A DNA stretch of 64,000 bases from Paraglaciecola sp. L1A13 (GTDB lineage: Bacteria; Pseudomonadota; Gammaproteobacteria; Enterobacterales; Alteromonadaceae), in the NCBI RefSeq assembly GCF_009796745.1, contig NZ_CP047024.1, positions 4,901,708 to 4,965,707 on the forward strand, read 5' to 3'. The position numbers and the translations under genes are program-made. Numbering within the stretch: position 1 is the first letter of the stretch; each line of letters starts with the position of its first letter. The notes beneath the pieces were generated by a model. That model worked only from the letters and a program-made list of their open reading frames with translations. It was not told the DNA's origin and searched no databases. Positions 17,642 through 27,039 of the stretch are shown here, in pieces.

Positions 17642-20098
17642 ATGTTTAATAAAATAATCACTACAGCGCTACTATCGCTGCTATCAATTAATGCAGCAAA
17701 TGCTGCAATCGAGCAAACCAAAGGCGACTTTAAAGACAAGTTTCGCCAACTCGACGAATCGCTTCCAACACCTAACGTATATAGAAATGCGGCCGGTCAG
17801 CCAGGTCACCAATACTGGCAACAGAAAGTTGATTACAAAATTAAAGTTCATTTAAACGAAGAAAAACATCGTTTAGATGCCAGTGAATCCATTACCTACA
17901 ATAACAACTCTCCAGATACACTTAAGTATTTGTGGCTACAATTAGATCAAAATAAATTCAGAAATGACTCTATGTCAGCCATGACGACGACTTTTGGTGG
18001 CATTGGTGCACGTGGCCCCGCAACTCAAGGCGCGAGTGGCAGTAAACCCGCTCAATTAAGTTTAGCTGCTCTTCGTCGCGATCAATTTGTTGCTGATCAT
18101 GAGTTAGGCTATGACATACAGAAGGTCGTTGATAAATCAGGCAACAAGCTTCATCACGTCATTGTAGGTACGAATATGCGGATTGATTTAGCCAAGCCAT
18201 TAACGCCTGGTCAGTCAGTAGAATTTGCTATCGATTACGCATATAACATCGTTGAAGAAGATGCCGTTTCTGCCCGTTCGGGTTATGAGCACTTTCCGGA
18301 TGATGAGCGTGAAGGTGGCAACGATATTTTCTTGCTAGCACAATGGTTCCCACGCTTGCACGCTTATACCGATTACGAAGCTTGGACTAACAAAGAGTTT
18401 ATTGGTCGTGGTGAGTTTACTTTAGAGTTCGGTAACTACGATGTTGAAATGACGGTACCCGCGGATCATATTGTTAGTTCAACAGGTGAGCTACAGAATC
18501 CGAAGCAAGTACTTACTTCTACTCAGCGTAAACGCTTAAAAGAAGCAGAAAACGCCAAACGTCCTGTATTTGTAGTAACCGCCGACGAAGCATTAGATAA
18601 CGAAATAGAAGCGACTAACAAAGAAAAGACTTGGAAGTTCAGTGCCAAAAATGTGCGAGACTTTGCTTGGGCTTCATCACGTAAATTTATGTGGGATGCC
18701 AAAGGTCATAAGCAAAAAGGGGCGAACCAAGACTTGGTTATGGCTATGTCGTTCTACCCGAAAGAAGGTGGGGACTTATGGAAAAAGTATTCTACCGAGT
18801 CGGTAGTACATACCCTAGACGTATATTCTCGCTTCTCGTTCGACTATCCATACCCTACTGCCCAATCAGTTAATGGCCCAGTTGGCGGTATGGAATATCC
18901 CATGATTTCGTTTAATGGTCCTCGTACTGAATTACAAGACGATGGTAGTCGTACCTATTCTCAAGCAGAAAAACGTTTCTTGATTGGTGTCGTTATTCAC
19001 GAGGTTGGGCATAACTATTTCCCCATGATCGTTAACTCGGATGAGCGTCAATGGTCTTGGATGGATGAAGGCTTAAACAGCTTCTTAGACGGCGTTGCCG
19101 GCCGTGAATGGGATCCAACTATTCCTTGGGGTGTTGAGCCTCGTGACGTTGTAGGCTACATGAAGTCGTCGTCACAGGTGCCTGTCATGACCCAATCTGA
19201 CAGTGTTTTACATCTTGGTCCAAATGCCTATACCAAACCAGCAGTTGCACTTAATATTTTGCGCGAAACCATCTTGGGTCGTGAGTTATTTGACTTTGCC
19301 TTTAAAGAATATGCCCAGCGCTGGATGTTTAAACGCCCCACCCCGTCTGACTTTTTCCGTACGATGGAAGAAGCCAGTGGTGTCGATTTAGATTGGTTCT
19401 GGCGTGGTTGGTTTTACACAACAGATCATGTTGATATCTCTTTAGATAAGATTTCTAAACTTCGCTTAGACACGAAAAACCCCGATATTGACTTTGATCG
19501 CCAGCGCCAAGAAGAGTTAGACAAGCCATTGTCATTAACTGAGGAGCGCAATAAAGCTGAAGGCAAAGAATTATGGGTGAATCGCTTCTCTGATATCACT
19601 GACTTCTATGACGAAAACGACCGCTTCACCGTGACCAACAAAGAGCGTAATAAATACAACAAATTCTTGAAAGACCTAGAACCTTGGGAACGCACTGTAT
19701 TTGAACGCGCAGTTAAAGAAGATAAGAACTACTATGTTCTTGATTTTTCAAATAAAGGCGGTCTAGTCATGCCGATTATATTGCAGCTAACATTTGCAGA
19801 TGGTAGTACGCAAAACCAATATATTCCTGCTGAAATATGGCGTCGTACCCCCAAAGCCGTTAGCAAATTAATCGTGACCGATAAAGACCAGGAATTGGTC
19901 AGTGTATCAGTTGATCCTCGCTGGGAAACGGCTGATGTTGACGTTAGCAATAACGATTATCCACGTAAGATCATTCCATCGCGCATCGAAGCTTATAAAG
20001 CGAAGAAGAGCACTAAGAAGGTCTCTCGAGATATTATGCAAGACATCAAAACTGAGATAAAAAGCTCAGATGATGACGAAGATGAGAACAACGACTAG
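17642..20098 (+). CDS. M1-family zinc metallopeptidase, exported
   Basis: An 818-aa aminopeptidase-type protein. It has a signal peptide (MFNKIITTALLSLLSINAANA), an N-terminal beta domain (about 45-320) and the thermolysin-like catalytic domain with zinc motif HEVGH (His453, Glu454, His457) and the third ligand Glu476 in WMDEG, the exact 18-residue spacing of M1. The exopeptidase motif region reads GPVGGMEYPMISF rather than a strict GAMEN, seen in M1 branches of marine bacteria. The ATG at 17642 is chosen because AGGGA lies five bases upstream. It ends in an acidic tail (SSDDDEDENND). The next gene begins two bases after its stop. Confidence 0.9.
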   Translation: MFNKIITTALLSLLSINAANAAIEQTKGDFKDKFRQLDESLPTPNVYRNAAGQPGHQYWQQKVDYKIKVHLNEEKHRLDASESITYNNNSPDTLKYLWLQLDQNKFRNDSMSAMTTTFGGIGARGPATQGASGSKPAQLSLAALRRDQFVADHELGYDIQKVVDKSGNKLHHVIVGTNMRIDLAKPLTPGQSVEFAIDYAYNIVEEDAVSARSGYEHFPDDEREGGNDIFLLAQWFPRLHAYTDYEAWTNKEFIGRGEFTLEFGNYDVEMTVPADHIVSSTGELQNPKQVLTSTQRKRLKEAENAKRPVFVVTADEALDNEIEATNKEKTWKFSAKNVRDFAWASSRKFMWDAKGHKQKGANQDLVMAMSFYPKEGGDLWKKYSTESVVHTLDVYSRFSFDYPYPTAQSVNGPVGGMEYPMISFNGPRTELQDDGSRTYSQAEKRFLIGVVIHEVGHNYFPMIVNSDERQWSWMDEGLNSFLDGVAGREWDPTIPWGVEPRDVVGYMKSSSQVPVMTQSDSVLHLGPNAYTKPAVALNILRETILGRELFDFAFKEYAQRWMFKRPTPSDFFRTMEEASGVDLDWFWRGWFYTTDHVDISLDKISKLRLDTKNPDIDFDRQRQEELDKPLSLTEERNKAEGKELWVNRFSDITDFYDENDRFTVTNKERNKYNKFLKDLEPWERTVFERAVKEDKNYYVLDFSNKGGLVMPIILQLTFADGSTQNQYIPAEIWRRTPKAVSKLIVTDKDQELVSVSVDPRWETADVDVSNNDYPRKIIPSRIEAYKAKKSTKKVSRDIMQDIKTEIKSSDDDEDENND

Positions 20099-20100
20099 GC

Positions 20101-20610
20101 ATGATTAATTTTATGACCCGTGCTTTTGCTGGCTTGCTGCTTTTATTAGTCGCAAGCTCAGCGTTTTCTCATCAACAGAAAACCGCTATCAGTACAGTAC
20201 TTTTTAATCCCCGCACTGAAAATATAGAAGTTATGCATAGGTTTAACCTGCATGACGCCGAACATGCAGTACGGCATATTTTTGGCAAAAACGCCGATAT
20301 CATCGATTCAGCGAAAACTCAGCAGCAATTTAGTGATTACGTCAGTGAACGTTTCACAATGGCCAGAGAAGATGGACAGCCCATTGCATTAAAAACGGCA
20401 GGATTCGAAGTAGACGGTAATTTTTTCTGGGTTTATCAGGAAACAAAACAACCTGCTAAACTCGATAATTTAGTGATCAGTCATAACGCCCTACGAGATT
20501 TATGGCCAAGCCAAATTAACACCATCAATGTGGAAGGTAAGGGTGATATTCAAACCCTGACTTTTAGGGATTCAATAGAGCTATTAAAAGTCGAATTTGA
20601 ACATCATTAA
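20101..20610 (+). CDS. DUF6702-like exported protein coupled to the M1 peptidase
   Basis: The 169-aa product has a signal peptide (about residues 1-23, ending SSAFS, then HQQKTA). A beta-rich domain follows with NPRTENIEVMHRFNLHDAEHAV and a central FWVYQET. The pattern of His right after the signal peptide, a VMHRF-type strand and a late TFRD resembles DUF6702, which I recall being found next to M1 peptidases; this assignment is from memory. The ATG lies two bases after the peptidase stop, so translation is probably coupled and the two may work together in the periplasm. Confidence 0.65.
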   Translation: MINFMTRAFAGLLLLLVASSAFSHQQKTAISTVLFNPRTENIEVMHRFNLHDAEHAVRHIFGKNADIIDSAKTQQQFSDYVSERFTMAREDGQPIALKTAGFEVDGNFFWVYQETKQPAKLDNLVISHNALRDLWPSQINTINVEGKGDIQTLTFRDSIELLKVEFEHH

Positions 20611-20627
20611 GGTAAATTAATTGTTAG

Positions 20628-20660
20628 ATGCTCGGCTATTACAGGTCGAGCATTTTTATT
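20628..20660 (+). terminator. Terminator of the M1 peptidase operon
   Basis: ATGCTCG (20628-20634) pairs with CGAGCAT (20647-20653) and is followed by TTTTATTT. It begins 18 bases after the DUF6702-like gene. Confidence 0.8.
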
Positions 20661-20724
20661 TCTATTCTGCGCTGATTTCCCAATGTATGCTATTGGCCGC
20701 TGAACGAATAACGACGAGACTTTA

Positions 20725-21849
20725 ATGCACCCATTCCCCGAAGATGCTCCACTAAAAGCCAAGCGAACAGAGCCAGTTTTGTGGCTGTTAGCACTTGGTG
20801 TGTTATACACTTTGTACTTCGCACAGACATTATTACTGCCAGTGGTCGTGACGTCGCTTATTGCACTTATGCTCAGCCCTTTGGTCGGTGCGTTACAGCG
20901 TGCTCATGTGCCACGCACAATTTCTGCATTTTTATTGGTCAGTACCTTAATCGCACCTTTTACTTTTTTAGCCAGCGAATTAGCTGAACCAGCCCAAAAA
21001 TGGGCCAAGCTTGTACCTGAATTAACCCAGCATCTTACAGAACAGATTGATTCGTTAAGTGATGCAATGGACGGCAAAAATAAACCCACTGAAGTGCAAA
21101 CTAAAGATAACGAAAGCTTTAGTTTTTTCGGATTATTCGACGAAAAACCTTCCGTAGCGAAAGCCGAACCTAGTGCAGAAAACACCGTAACGCAGCGTAT
21201 CAAGCAAGGAGGTATGGAATTGATGATATCCATGCTTGCCACTACCCCTATGATTTTAGCGCAACTGGCGACAGGCATTATATTAACACTATTTCTACTC
21301 ATTTTTGGCCCCTCCTTATTCGAGGCGTTTATTCAATACTTCCCAAAAATTACTGACAAAGGGCAGGTCCGTAACTTAGTTGCTACAATTCAAAAAGAAC
21401 TGTCTCGTTATATTGTCACCGTAAGTATTATCAATGCTGGACTTGGATTGAGTACCGCGTTAACCCTATATTTCATCGGAATCGAAGATGCATTATTATG
21501 GGGCGTCTTGGCAGGTATGCTCAACTTTATTCCTTATGTGGGTTCTTTAATTGGTGCCACAATATTGACTTTAGCTGGCTTAGTTCAATTTGGTGTACAG
21601 CTCACGGCACTAATACCACCAGGCGTTTATTTTTTATTAAATTTAGTTGAGTCCCAGTTCATTACGCCCACAGTGCTAGGCCGCAATATGCAGTTAAATC
21701 CACTTATAGTGGTATTGTGGTTATTGGTTTGGGGTTGGTTGTGGGGCGCAGTAGGTGTGTTATTAGCGGTACCACTTTTGGTGTGTATTAAACTGGCATT
21801 AGATCAGCTCAATATATGGACTCATTGGTTAAAAATTATTGAAGCTTAA
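20725..21849 (+). CDS. AI-2E family transporter (PerM/YhhT-like permease)
   Basis: A 374-aa inner-membrane protein with about eight transmembrane helices: two near the N-terminus (PVLWLLALGVLYTLYFAQTLLL and VVVTSLIALMLSPLV), then a long soluble loop, then the C-terminal helical bundle. That bundle contains NFIPYVGSLIG and the LLNLVESQFITPTVLGR region typical of the family. The loop (about residues 110-155) is charged and of low complexity. The substrate is not determined; members transport AI-2, sodium/protons or indole derivatives. It is a single gene behind a terminator. Confidence 0.85.
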   Translation: MHPFPEDAPLKAKRTEPVLWLLALGVLYTLYFAQTLLLPVVVTSLIALMLSPLVGALQRAHVPRTISAFLLVSTLIAPFTFLASELAEPAQKWAKLVPELTQHLTEQIDSLSDAMDGKNKPTEVQTKDNESFSFFGLFDEKPSVAKAEPSAENTVTQRIKQGGMELMISMLATTPMILAQLATGIILTLFLLIFGPSLFEAFIQYFPKITDKGQVRNLVATIQKELSRYIVTVSIINAGLGLSTALTLYFIGIEDALLWGVLAGMLNFIPYVGSLIGATILTLAGLVQFGVQLTALIPPGVYFLLNLVESQFITPTVLGRNMQLNPLIVVLWLLVWGWLWGAVGVLLAVPLLVCIKLALDQLNIWTHWLKIIEA

Positions 21850-21905
21850 CGTTATTTGATGAAGGGCGTATGGCAAATCCAAACCAGCCTACATAGACTT
21901 AATTA

Positions 21906-21919
21906 TTGATGTAGATCAA
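21906..21919 (+). promoter_or_regulatory. Perfect FNR/EtrA-type box
   Basis: TTGATGTAGATCAA matches the FNR consensus TTGAT-N4-ATCAA at all ten fixed positions. Its centre (21912.5) lies about 41 bases before the expected transcription start near 21954, with a -10-like TAGCAT at 21941-21946. This is the geometry of an FNR-activated class II promoter. It lies directly upstream of the 40-aa membrane protein gene. Confidence 0.75.
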
Positions 21920-21979
21920 TTTTTACATAGTGATTTTCGCTAGCATAGTTGTAACAAACTAACTCAGAGGAAATCGATC

Positions 21980-22102
21980 ATGATGGCACTTATATTAAGC
22001 GACCCAGTTGCTTGGGGCTCAATTTTAGGCATTATTACTATCGTCGCATTATGTTGTTATTACGCTTATTTGTTTGTACACAACACCATTGAAAACCGTT
22101 AG
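21980..22102 (+). CDS. 40-aa single-pass membrane protein behind an FNR box (DUF3149-like?)
   Basis: A very small gene with a strong ribosome binding site (AGAGGAAA, six bases before the ATG). The product begins MMALILSDPVAWGSILG and has one membrane helix at about residues 12-33, followed by HNTIENR. The short SDPV opening followed by one helix recalls DUF3149 proteins, but I am not sure. The perfect FNR box 60 bases upstream implies induction when oxygen is low. Small single-pass proteins often modulate respiratory complexes or transporters; a role here is inference. A second ATG directly follows the first. Confidence 0.7.
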   Translation: MMALILSDPVAWGSILGIITIVALCCYYAYLFVHNTIENR

Positions 22103-22117
22103 TTCAGTGGTGGTTTG

Positions 22118-22426
22118 TTACACGCTAGAACGAATTGAGAATGGCAAGACCATACTATTATTAGATTGAGGATTGCCAATCATTTCATCAAATGGACTGT
22201 GATGAATAAGCTCTGCTCTGGCAACATTACATCTACTTAATATGGCACGTACTTGTTCAAGGCTCCTAAACGCTTTGGGTCGTTGGGTTGATTTTTCATA
22301 TACCACTCCCTGTTTACCTGCAATGGTTAAGCGTAGGATGTAAATGCTCATTTCGTGTGATTCCACGCTAGCTATGTCAATGTTAGGTTCAGTTGCCAAT
22401 ACATCTTGCAGCATATATATGATCAT
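22118..22426 (-). CDS. DUF6482-like small cytoplasmic protein
   Basis: The 102-aa product has strand-rich ESHEMSIYILRLTIAGKQGVVYEK, then KAFRSLEQVRAILSRCNV and, near its end, HHSPFDEMIGN. An opening ESFEMSxYL-type strand, a helix after FRSL and a terminal DEMIG match my recollection of DUF6482, common in Alteromonadales and Shewanella. The start is supported by AAGGGG five bases upstream. No signal or membrane segment is present, and the function is unknown. It is convergent with the 40-aa gene, 15 bases apart. Confidence 0.65.
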   Translation of the reverse strand: MIIYMLQDVLATEPNIDIASVESHEMSIYILRLTIAGKQGVVYEKSTQRPKAFRSLEQVRAILSRCNVARAELIHHSPFDEMIGNPQSNNSMVLPFSIRSSV

Positions 22427-22514
22427 TTTAACCCCTTAAATGTCGCCTGATTTATTGGCATAAATCAGAAGTGATACATCTGTAATATGCCTACCTATTT
22501 AACAGCGTGTTAGA

Positions 22515-23753
22515 TCAGCTTGTAGGCACGAAATTCGCTTTTTCATTTGATAATTCGTTATGCTCTTTTTTCAATGACCGCCACATTATCGCACTCAATA
22601 TAGTAAAAATTGTGAGAGTTATTGTTAACCACCCTGGAATAGGTTGGGTAATCACGACTGTCGTCAATAATAAGTACTTAGCTATTTCTAACCACCAGCC
22701 TATCAATTTCAAGGCTAAAATTTCCCCAACCGATACACTGGCGCCTATTACCCAAGCAATAATCAGCAATTGTTGATTTAACGCCAAATTAGTGATGTTG
22801 AGTAAAAAGAGTAACCCAACAAGTGTCGTTAAGGTATGTTGCAATAAACTGTATAGTTTACGCAACGTTGTTAAGGGTATTTCAAACTTTTCAAAACGCG
22901 TTAAATCTACACGACTAAGTGGATAATTTCGTTCCATATCAGCTGGACGCCAACCTGTTCTACCAAACCAAACTCTAAGCTTGTCTGCCCATCGCTGTGT
23001 ACGCCAGCTGTCTTTTATAAGTTGTTGATACACGTGCGTATTGGCAAATATAGGATTCCAGCTGTGCAATGCTTTACGAATTCCAAAAATAGGCCGCTCG
23101 TTGTCTAGCTCCTCTTGGAATGAGCCAAACAGACGATCCCAAATAATAAACACGCCGCCATAATTACGATCAATATAAATTTGATTTTGTGCGTGATGCG
23201 CTCGATGGTTTGACGGAGTCACAAAGACCAACTCTAACCAACCAAGTTTGCCGATGTGCTGTGTATGCACCCAAAATTGATAGATGAGATTAAGCGATCC
23301 CACCGTTAATAAAAGTAAAGGATCTATGCCTAAAACGGCTAAAGGAAGATAAAAAATCCAACTTAAAAAACTACCACTGGTCTGGCGCAAAGCAGTCGTC
23401 AGGTTATACTCTTCACTCGAATGGTGCACCACATGAGCAGCCCACAAGATACTCATTTCATGTCCGAATCGATGATTCCAGTAATAACAAAAGTCATATA
23501 ATATAAAAGCAACGAGCCCCAACCAGATGTTTTCACCAAGAGAAAACAGTCCAAAATTATCATACAAAGTGATGTACAGGGCAAAGGGAACCAATGCCTT
23601 TAGGAGCCCAACCATACGACTTAACACGCCAGCAGTAAGGCTATTAATGGCATCGTTGGTACGATAGTAATCAGTTTTTCGAACGTATTCGGCAACTAAT
23701 TCCATTGCGATGAGCAAAAAGAAGAATGGGATCGCGTAGATAATATAACTCAT
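22515..23753 (-). CDS. Sterol desaturase / fatty-acid hydroxylase superfamily membrane enzyme
   Basis: A 412-aa integral membrane di-iron oxygenase. The histidine clusters are complete: HRFGH (94-98), HVVHH (107-111), His163 in WVHTQH and HRAHH (183-187). Helices surround these motifs, and three further helices form a C-terminal bundle (about 310-395) that is longer than in the minimal family. Members hydroxylate or desaturate lipids, carotenoids or ether lipids; the bacterial 400-aa type resembles alkylglycerol monooxygenase. The substrate cannot be assigned. It is a single gene with its own upstream region. Confidence 0.85.
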   Translation of the reverse strand: MSYIIYAIPFFFLLIAMELVAEYVRKTDYYRTNDAINSLTAGVLSRMVGLLKALVPFALYITLYDNFGLFSLGENIWLGLVAFILYDFCYYWNHRFGHEMSILWAAHVVHHSSEEYNLTTALRQTSGSFLSWIFYLPLAVLGIDPLLLLTVGSLNLIYQFWVHTQHIGKLGWLELVFVTPSNHRAHHAQNQIYIDRNYGGVFIIWDRLFGSFQEELDNERPIFGIRKALHSWNPIFANTHVYQQLIKDSWRTQRWADKLRVWFGRTGWRPADMERNYPLSRVDLTRFEKFEIPLTTLRKLYSLLQHTLTTLVGLLFLLNITNLALNQQLLIIAWVIGASVSVGEILALKLIGWWLEIAKYLLLTTVVITQPIPGWLTITLTIFTILSAIMWRSLKKEHNELSNEKANFVPTS

Positions 23754-24063
23754 TGAACTAAAACCTTAATCAAACAAAATATGGCAATTAACTAAGATAA
23801 ATTAAGATGCCCGCCCCTCTCTGGCAACATATTATTAACATTTATTATATATTCATACATTCCTTGTATACTTCGATTGAATTTTGCGGCAGCCTGATTG
23901 TCCAAATATTTTTGTGATTCTGAGGGAGAAAACCCTCTTGATAGATTGATCTTTTATCACAACACTATAAGTTACTACCTATTAGTTAAAAATTTTGATG
24001 CATTAAACTTGTGTCTAGACATCCATATTTTCAGGCCTAGTTATTGCCCCTTAAGGAGTTTTT
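23754..24063. other. Divergent intergenic region, 310 bp
   Basis: AT-rich promoter region between the desaturase and DUF3014 genes. A small hairpin, GAGGG-AGAAAA-CCCTC, lies at 23922-23937 and is followed by TTGATAG rather than a T-run, so it is not a convincing terminator. AAGGAG just before 24064 is the ribosome binding site of the next gene. I see no other structure. Confidence 0.5.
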
Positions 24064-24906
24064 ATGAGTGAAGAAGACGTTAAAAGTAAGTCATTAGCCC
24101 CTTACTTAATCATAGCTGTTGTGCTGATTGTCATTGTTGGTACTGTATTATTTTGGCCTGCACAAAAACCTGACGAACCTGTTGCGCCAATTGAAGTACC
24201 GGTAACGACATTGCCTGAAGTTGAGCCTATCCCTGAGCCTGAAGTCGAACCCGAACCAATTCTTGAGCCTGAAATCGATCAACAAATTGAACCTGAACCA
24301 ATCCCTGAGCCTTCACCTGAACCATTGGATACCAGCGATGCTGCAGTAAAAACAGAATTGCTTAAATTGTCAGACTACGGTGAGCTTGCGCGTTTATTGG
24401 TTAATAACGACTTATTACAACGTTTCGTGATTATGACTAATAACTTGGCTGACGACGAACTACCAGCAAATCATCAAGTTCTTAAAGCACCAGAGCAATC
24501 ATTCCGTACGTTCCAACAAGCGGAAAAGGAGTGGATAGATCCAGCTAGTTACAAACGTTATACGCCATACGTGGATGTACTTGAATCGCTTGATCCCCAA
24601 TCTCTTGAGCTGTTATACGAAGAGTATAAACCTGCGATTAACAAAATTTTTGCTGAAATTAGCAGCCCAGGCCAAGATTTTGATGAAACGCTTTTAGACG
24701 CCATCGACCTATTACTCGATACACCTGAAGTACCAGTACCAGTAGAAGTTTATACTAATAGCGTGATGTTCAAATTCAAAGATGAACGCCTTGAAGCGCT
24801 TGCTGCTCCGCAAAAACAGCTATTACGTACCGGTCCTGAAAATATGCGTCGTATCAAAGCCAAATTACGTGAATTGAAAACCGCTATTTCTGCGGCACAA
24901 GAATAA
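24064..24906 (+). CDS. DUF3014 domain protein with one membrane helix
   Basis: A 280-aa membrane-anchored protein. One transmembrane helix (about residues 12-30) is followed by a Pro/Glu-rich linker (about 35-90, repeated EPEP units). Then comes a globular domain with LLVNNDLLQRFVIMTNNLADDELP and YKRYTPYVDVLESLD, typical of DUF3014. The domain faces the periplasm if the short N-terminus is cytoplasmic. The start has a strong AAGGAG five bases upstream. The DUF1285 gene follows 12 bases later, suggesting an operon. Function is unknown. Confidence 0.8.
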   Translation: MSEEDVKSKSLAPYLIIAVVLIVIVGTVLFWPAQKPDEPVAPIEVPVTTLPEVEPIPEPEVEPEPILEPEIDQQIEPEPIPEPSPEPLDTSDAAVKTELLKLSDYGELARLLVNNDLLQRFVIMTNNLADDELPANHQVLKAPEQSFRTFQQAEKEWIDPASYKRYTPYVDVLESLDPQSLELLYEEYKPAINKIFAEISSPGQDFDETLLDAIDLLLDTPEVPVPVEVYTNSVMFKFKDERLEALAAPQKQLLRTGPENMRRIKAKLRELKTAISAAQE

Positions 24907-24918
24907 GAAGCATAGCCC

Positions 24919-25443
24919 ATGGACTTAGCCACACTACAAAAACAACTTGGTGATCAACAAGGTAAGCTGCCACCTGTCGATAAATGGGACCCAGATTTTT
25001 GTGGTGACATGGATTTAGTCATAAAACACGATGGTAGTTGGTTTTACATGGGCACACCTATTGGTCGCAAGGCCCTCGTAAAGCTTTTCGCCAGCGTGTT
25101 AAAAAAAGTAGATGATAAATATTATTTAGTTACGCCTGTCGAGAAGCTTGGAATAACTGTCGAAGATGTACCCTACGTAATCACTCAGTGGGATAGGCAA
25201 GACGACTTACTGGTTTTCACTACGCAAACCGAAGAACAAATCATCGTCAGCGCCGAGCACCCCGTTGAGCTTAAAGAAGACAGTAAAAATCAGCTCGATT
25301 TGCCCTATATTAATATTCGGCGCAATTTATGGGCTCGACTACATCAGAATGTTTACTACCAACTGATAGCGCAAGCCGAACAAGAAGGTAACGCATTATA
25401 TATCTCTAGTGGTGACTACAGATTTTGCTTAGGCCACCTTTAG
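24919..25443 (+). CDS. DUF1285 domain protein
   Basis: A 174-aa soluble protein with the DUF1285 signature: CGDMDLVIKHDGSWFYMGTPIGRKALVKLFASVLKK (about residues 28-63, quoted in part by its core GSWFYMGTPI), then YYLVTPVEKLGITVEDVP. The structure of family members is a two-domain beta fold of unknown role. The C-terminus ends in a Ser-Gly-rich turn followed by YRFCLGHL. It is probably co-transcribed with the DUF3014 gene just upstream. Confidence 0.8.
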   Translation: MDLATLQKQLGDQQGKLPPVDKWDPDFCGDMDLVIKHDGSWFYMGTPIGRKALVKLFASVLKKVDDKYYLVTPVEKLGITVEDVPYVITQWDRQDDLLVFTTQTEEQIIVSAEHPVELKEDSKNQLDLPYINIRRNLWARLHQNVYYQLIAQAEQEGNALYISSGDYRFCLGHL

Positions 25444-25552
25444 CCTAGCCATTTGTCTGCGGTACACGTCTAATAATTATTTATCAAAATTATCGTGTTG
25501 CTAATTATTTACGCAGCAAACATATAGACTTCTATCACCTGTCATTAGCACT

Positions 25553-25581
25553 TTGACCTATTGCAGGATTTCCCCTAGTCT
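25553..25581 (+). promoter_or_regulatory. Candidate sigma-70 promoter of the amidohydrolase gene
   Basis: TTGACC (25553-25558) and TAGTCT (25576-25581) are separated by exactly 17 bases and lie 32 bases before the start codon at 25614. The -35 element is good and the -10 is weak. Confidence 0.4.
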
Positions 25582-25613
25582 GGACAATCACTAGCTAGAA
25601 CGAGAATAATATT

Positions 25614-26909
25614 ATGCGTGTTTCCATTGCCAGCGCAGCCTTTGCTGCCTCGCTTATCTGTGCCAATTCATTAGCAGCCACCTACATTCAAGCAGGCAAA
25701 CTTATCCCAGCGAATTCTAACGATGTGCTGAGTAAGGTGACCGTTGTGATCGATGACAATAAAATTAGTCAAATTAAACAGGGTTTTGTCTCCGGTAATG
25801 AGCAGGATAAGGTCATTAATCTTCAAGAATACACCTTGATGCCAGGCCTTATGGATATGCATACCCACGTTACATCCCAGCTCAATGGGCCTGCAAGTTA
25901 CATGGAGCGCTTTACATTAAACGAAGCTGACTTCGCTATTAAAGGTGTTCAATACGCGAACAGAACGCTAATGGCGGGCTTTACCACCATTCGTAATCTA
26001 GGTGATGGTTACAACGAATCAATTGCTTTACGCAATGCAATCAACAAAGGTGTGATCGACGGACCTCGCATATTCACTGCCGCTAAGTCTATTGCCACAA
26101 CAGGTGGCCATGCCGATCCTACTAATGGCCAAGCCAGTCGCATTCAAGGTGATCCGGGCCCAAAAGAAGGGGTGATAAATGGCGTAGCTGAAGCACGAAA
26201 AGCGGTTCGTCAACGTTATAAGGATGGTGCTGATTTAATAAAAATAACAGCAACAGGGGGCGTATTATCAGTCGCAAAGAGCGGTCAAAACCCCCAATTT
26301 ATGGACGATGAACTAAAATCCATAGTCGATACGGCCAAAGACTACGGTATGACTGTTGCTGTGCATGCTCACGGGAAAGAGGGGATGGAACGAGCCATAA
26401 AAGCAGGCGTAACGTCCATCGAGCATGGCACCTACATGGACAAGCAAACGTTTAAATTAATGAAAAAACATAATACCTATTACGTGCCGACTGTTATGGC
26501 GGGTAATTGGGTGGCTGAAAAAGCAAAAATAGAGGGGTTCTTTCCCGAGCTCGTTCGCCCTAAAGCCGCAACCATTGGCCCATTAATTTTACAAACCTTA
26601 TCTAGAGCGCACGAAGCGGGAGTGAAAATTGCCTTTGGTACCGACTCAGGGGTATCAGCTCATGGTGATAACGGCTTGGAATTTGTATTAATGGTAGAAG
26701 CCGGTATGAAGCCCATTGAGGCAATACGCGCAGCCACTTACCACGGCGCTATTCTTATTGAGCAACTTGACACGCTGGGTACGATAGAAGCTGGCAAACT
26801 GGCCGATCTCGTTGCGGTAAAGGGTAACCCACTGGATGATATTAAACGCATGCAACATGTCAGTTTTATAATGAAAAATGGTCAAATTTATAAAACCCCT
26901 GAGGCGTAA
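25614..26909 (+). CDS. Exported amidohydrolase (Xaa-Pro/Xaa-Arg dipeptidase or imidazolonepropionase-like)
   Basis: A 431-aa metal-dependent hydrolase with a signal peptide (about residues 1-21, ending SLA). The metal-site residues are the HxH pair His83 and His85 in MDMHTHV, a probable carboxylated Lys in [11 protein letters not shown], His in [10 protein letters not shown] and IEHGTYMD, and the catalytic Asp in FGTDSGV. The C-terminal [20 protein letters not shown] completes the composite beta domain. The closest known group is the exported dipeptidases (Caulobacter Sgx9260 type) that cleave Xaa-Arg, Xaa-Lys or Xaa-Pro; substrate specificity is inference. Confidence 0.85.
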   Translation: MRVSIASAAFAASLICANSLAATYIQAGKLIPANSNDVLSKVTVVIDDNKISQIKQGFVSGNEQDKVINLQEYTLMPGLMDMHTHVTSQLNGPASYMERFTLNEADFAIKGVQYANRTLMAGFTTIRNLGDGYNESIALRNAINKGVIDGPRIFTAAKSIATTGGHADPTNGQASRIQGDPGPKEGVINGVAEARKAVRQRYKDGADLIKITATGGVLSVAKSGQNPQFMDDELKSIVDTAKDYGMTVAVHAHGKEGMERAIKAGVTSIEHGTYMDKQTFKLMKKHNTYYVPTVMAGNWVAEKAKIEGFFPELVRPKAATIGPLILQTLSRAHEAGVKIAFGTDSGVSAHGDNGLEFVLMVEAGMKPIEAIRAATYHGAILIEQLDTLGTIEAGKLADLVAVKGNPLDDIKRMQHVSFIMKNGQIYKTPEA

Positions 26910-26915
26910 CGCCTC
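26901..26915 (+). repeat. Hairpin with the stop codon in its loop
   Basis: GAGGCG (26901-26906) and CGCCTC (26910-26915) pair perfectly around the loop TAA, which is the stop codon of the amidohydrolase gene. No T-run follows, so it is not a typical terminator. Confidence 0.5.
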
Positions 26916-27039
26916 TAATCGATGACCGCGTTTACCGATGCTTCAAAATGAAAGTTGAAAGCTTCACGTGTACGACTCGGTCACCTCTTTGGATAACCAT
27001 TTTTATTTAAAATAAACCTATCACTTTTTGGAGCGCCAC

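Noticed and set aside
24220..24330. Repeated GAACCTGAA-like units
   Set aside because: These encode the Pro/Glu-rich linker of the DUF3014 protein; an ordinary low-complexity linker, not a mobile or CRISPR repeat.
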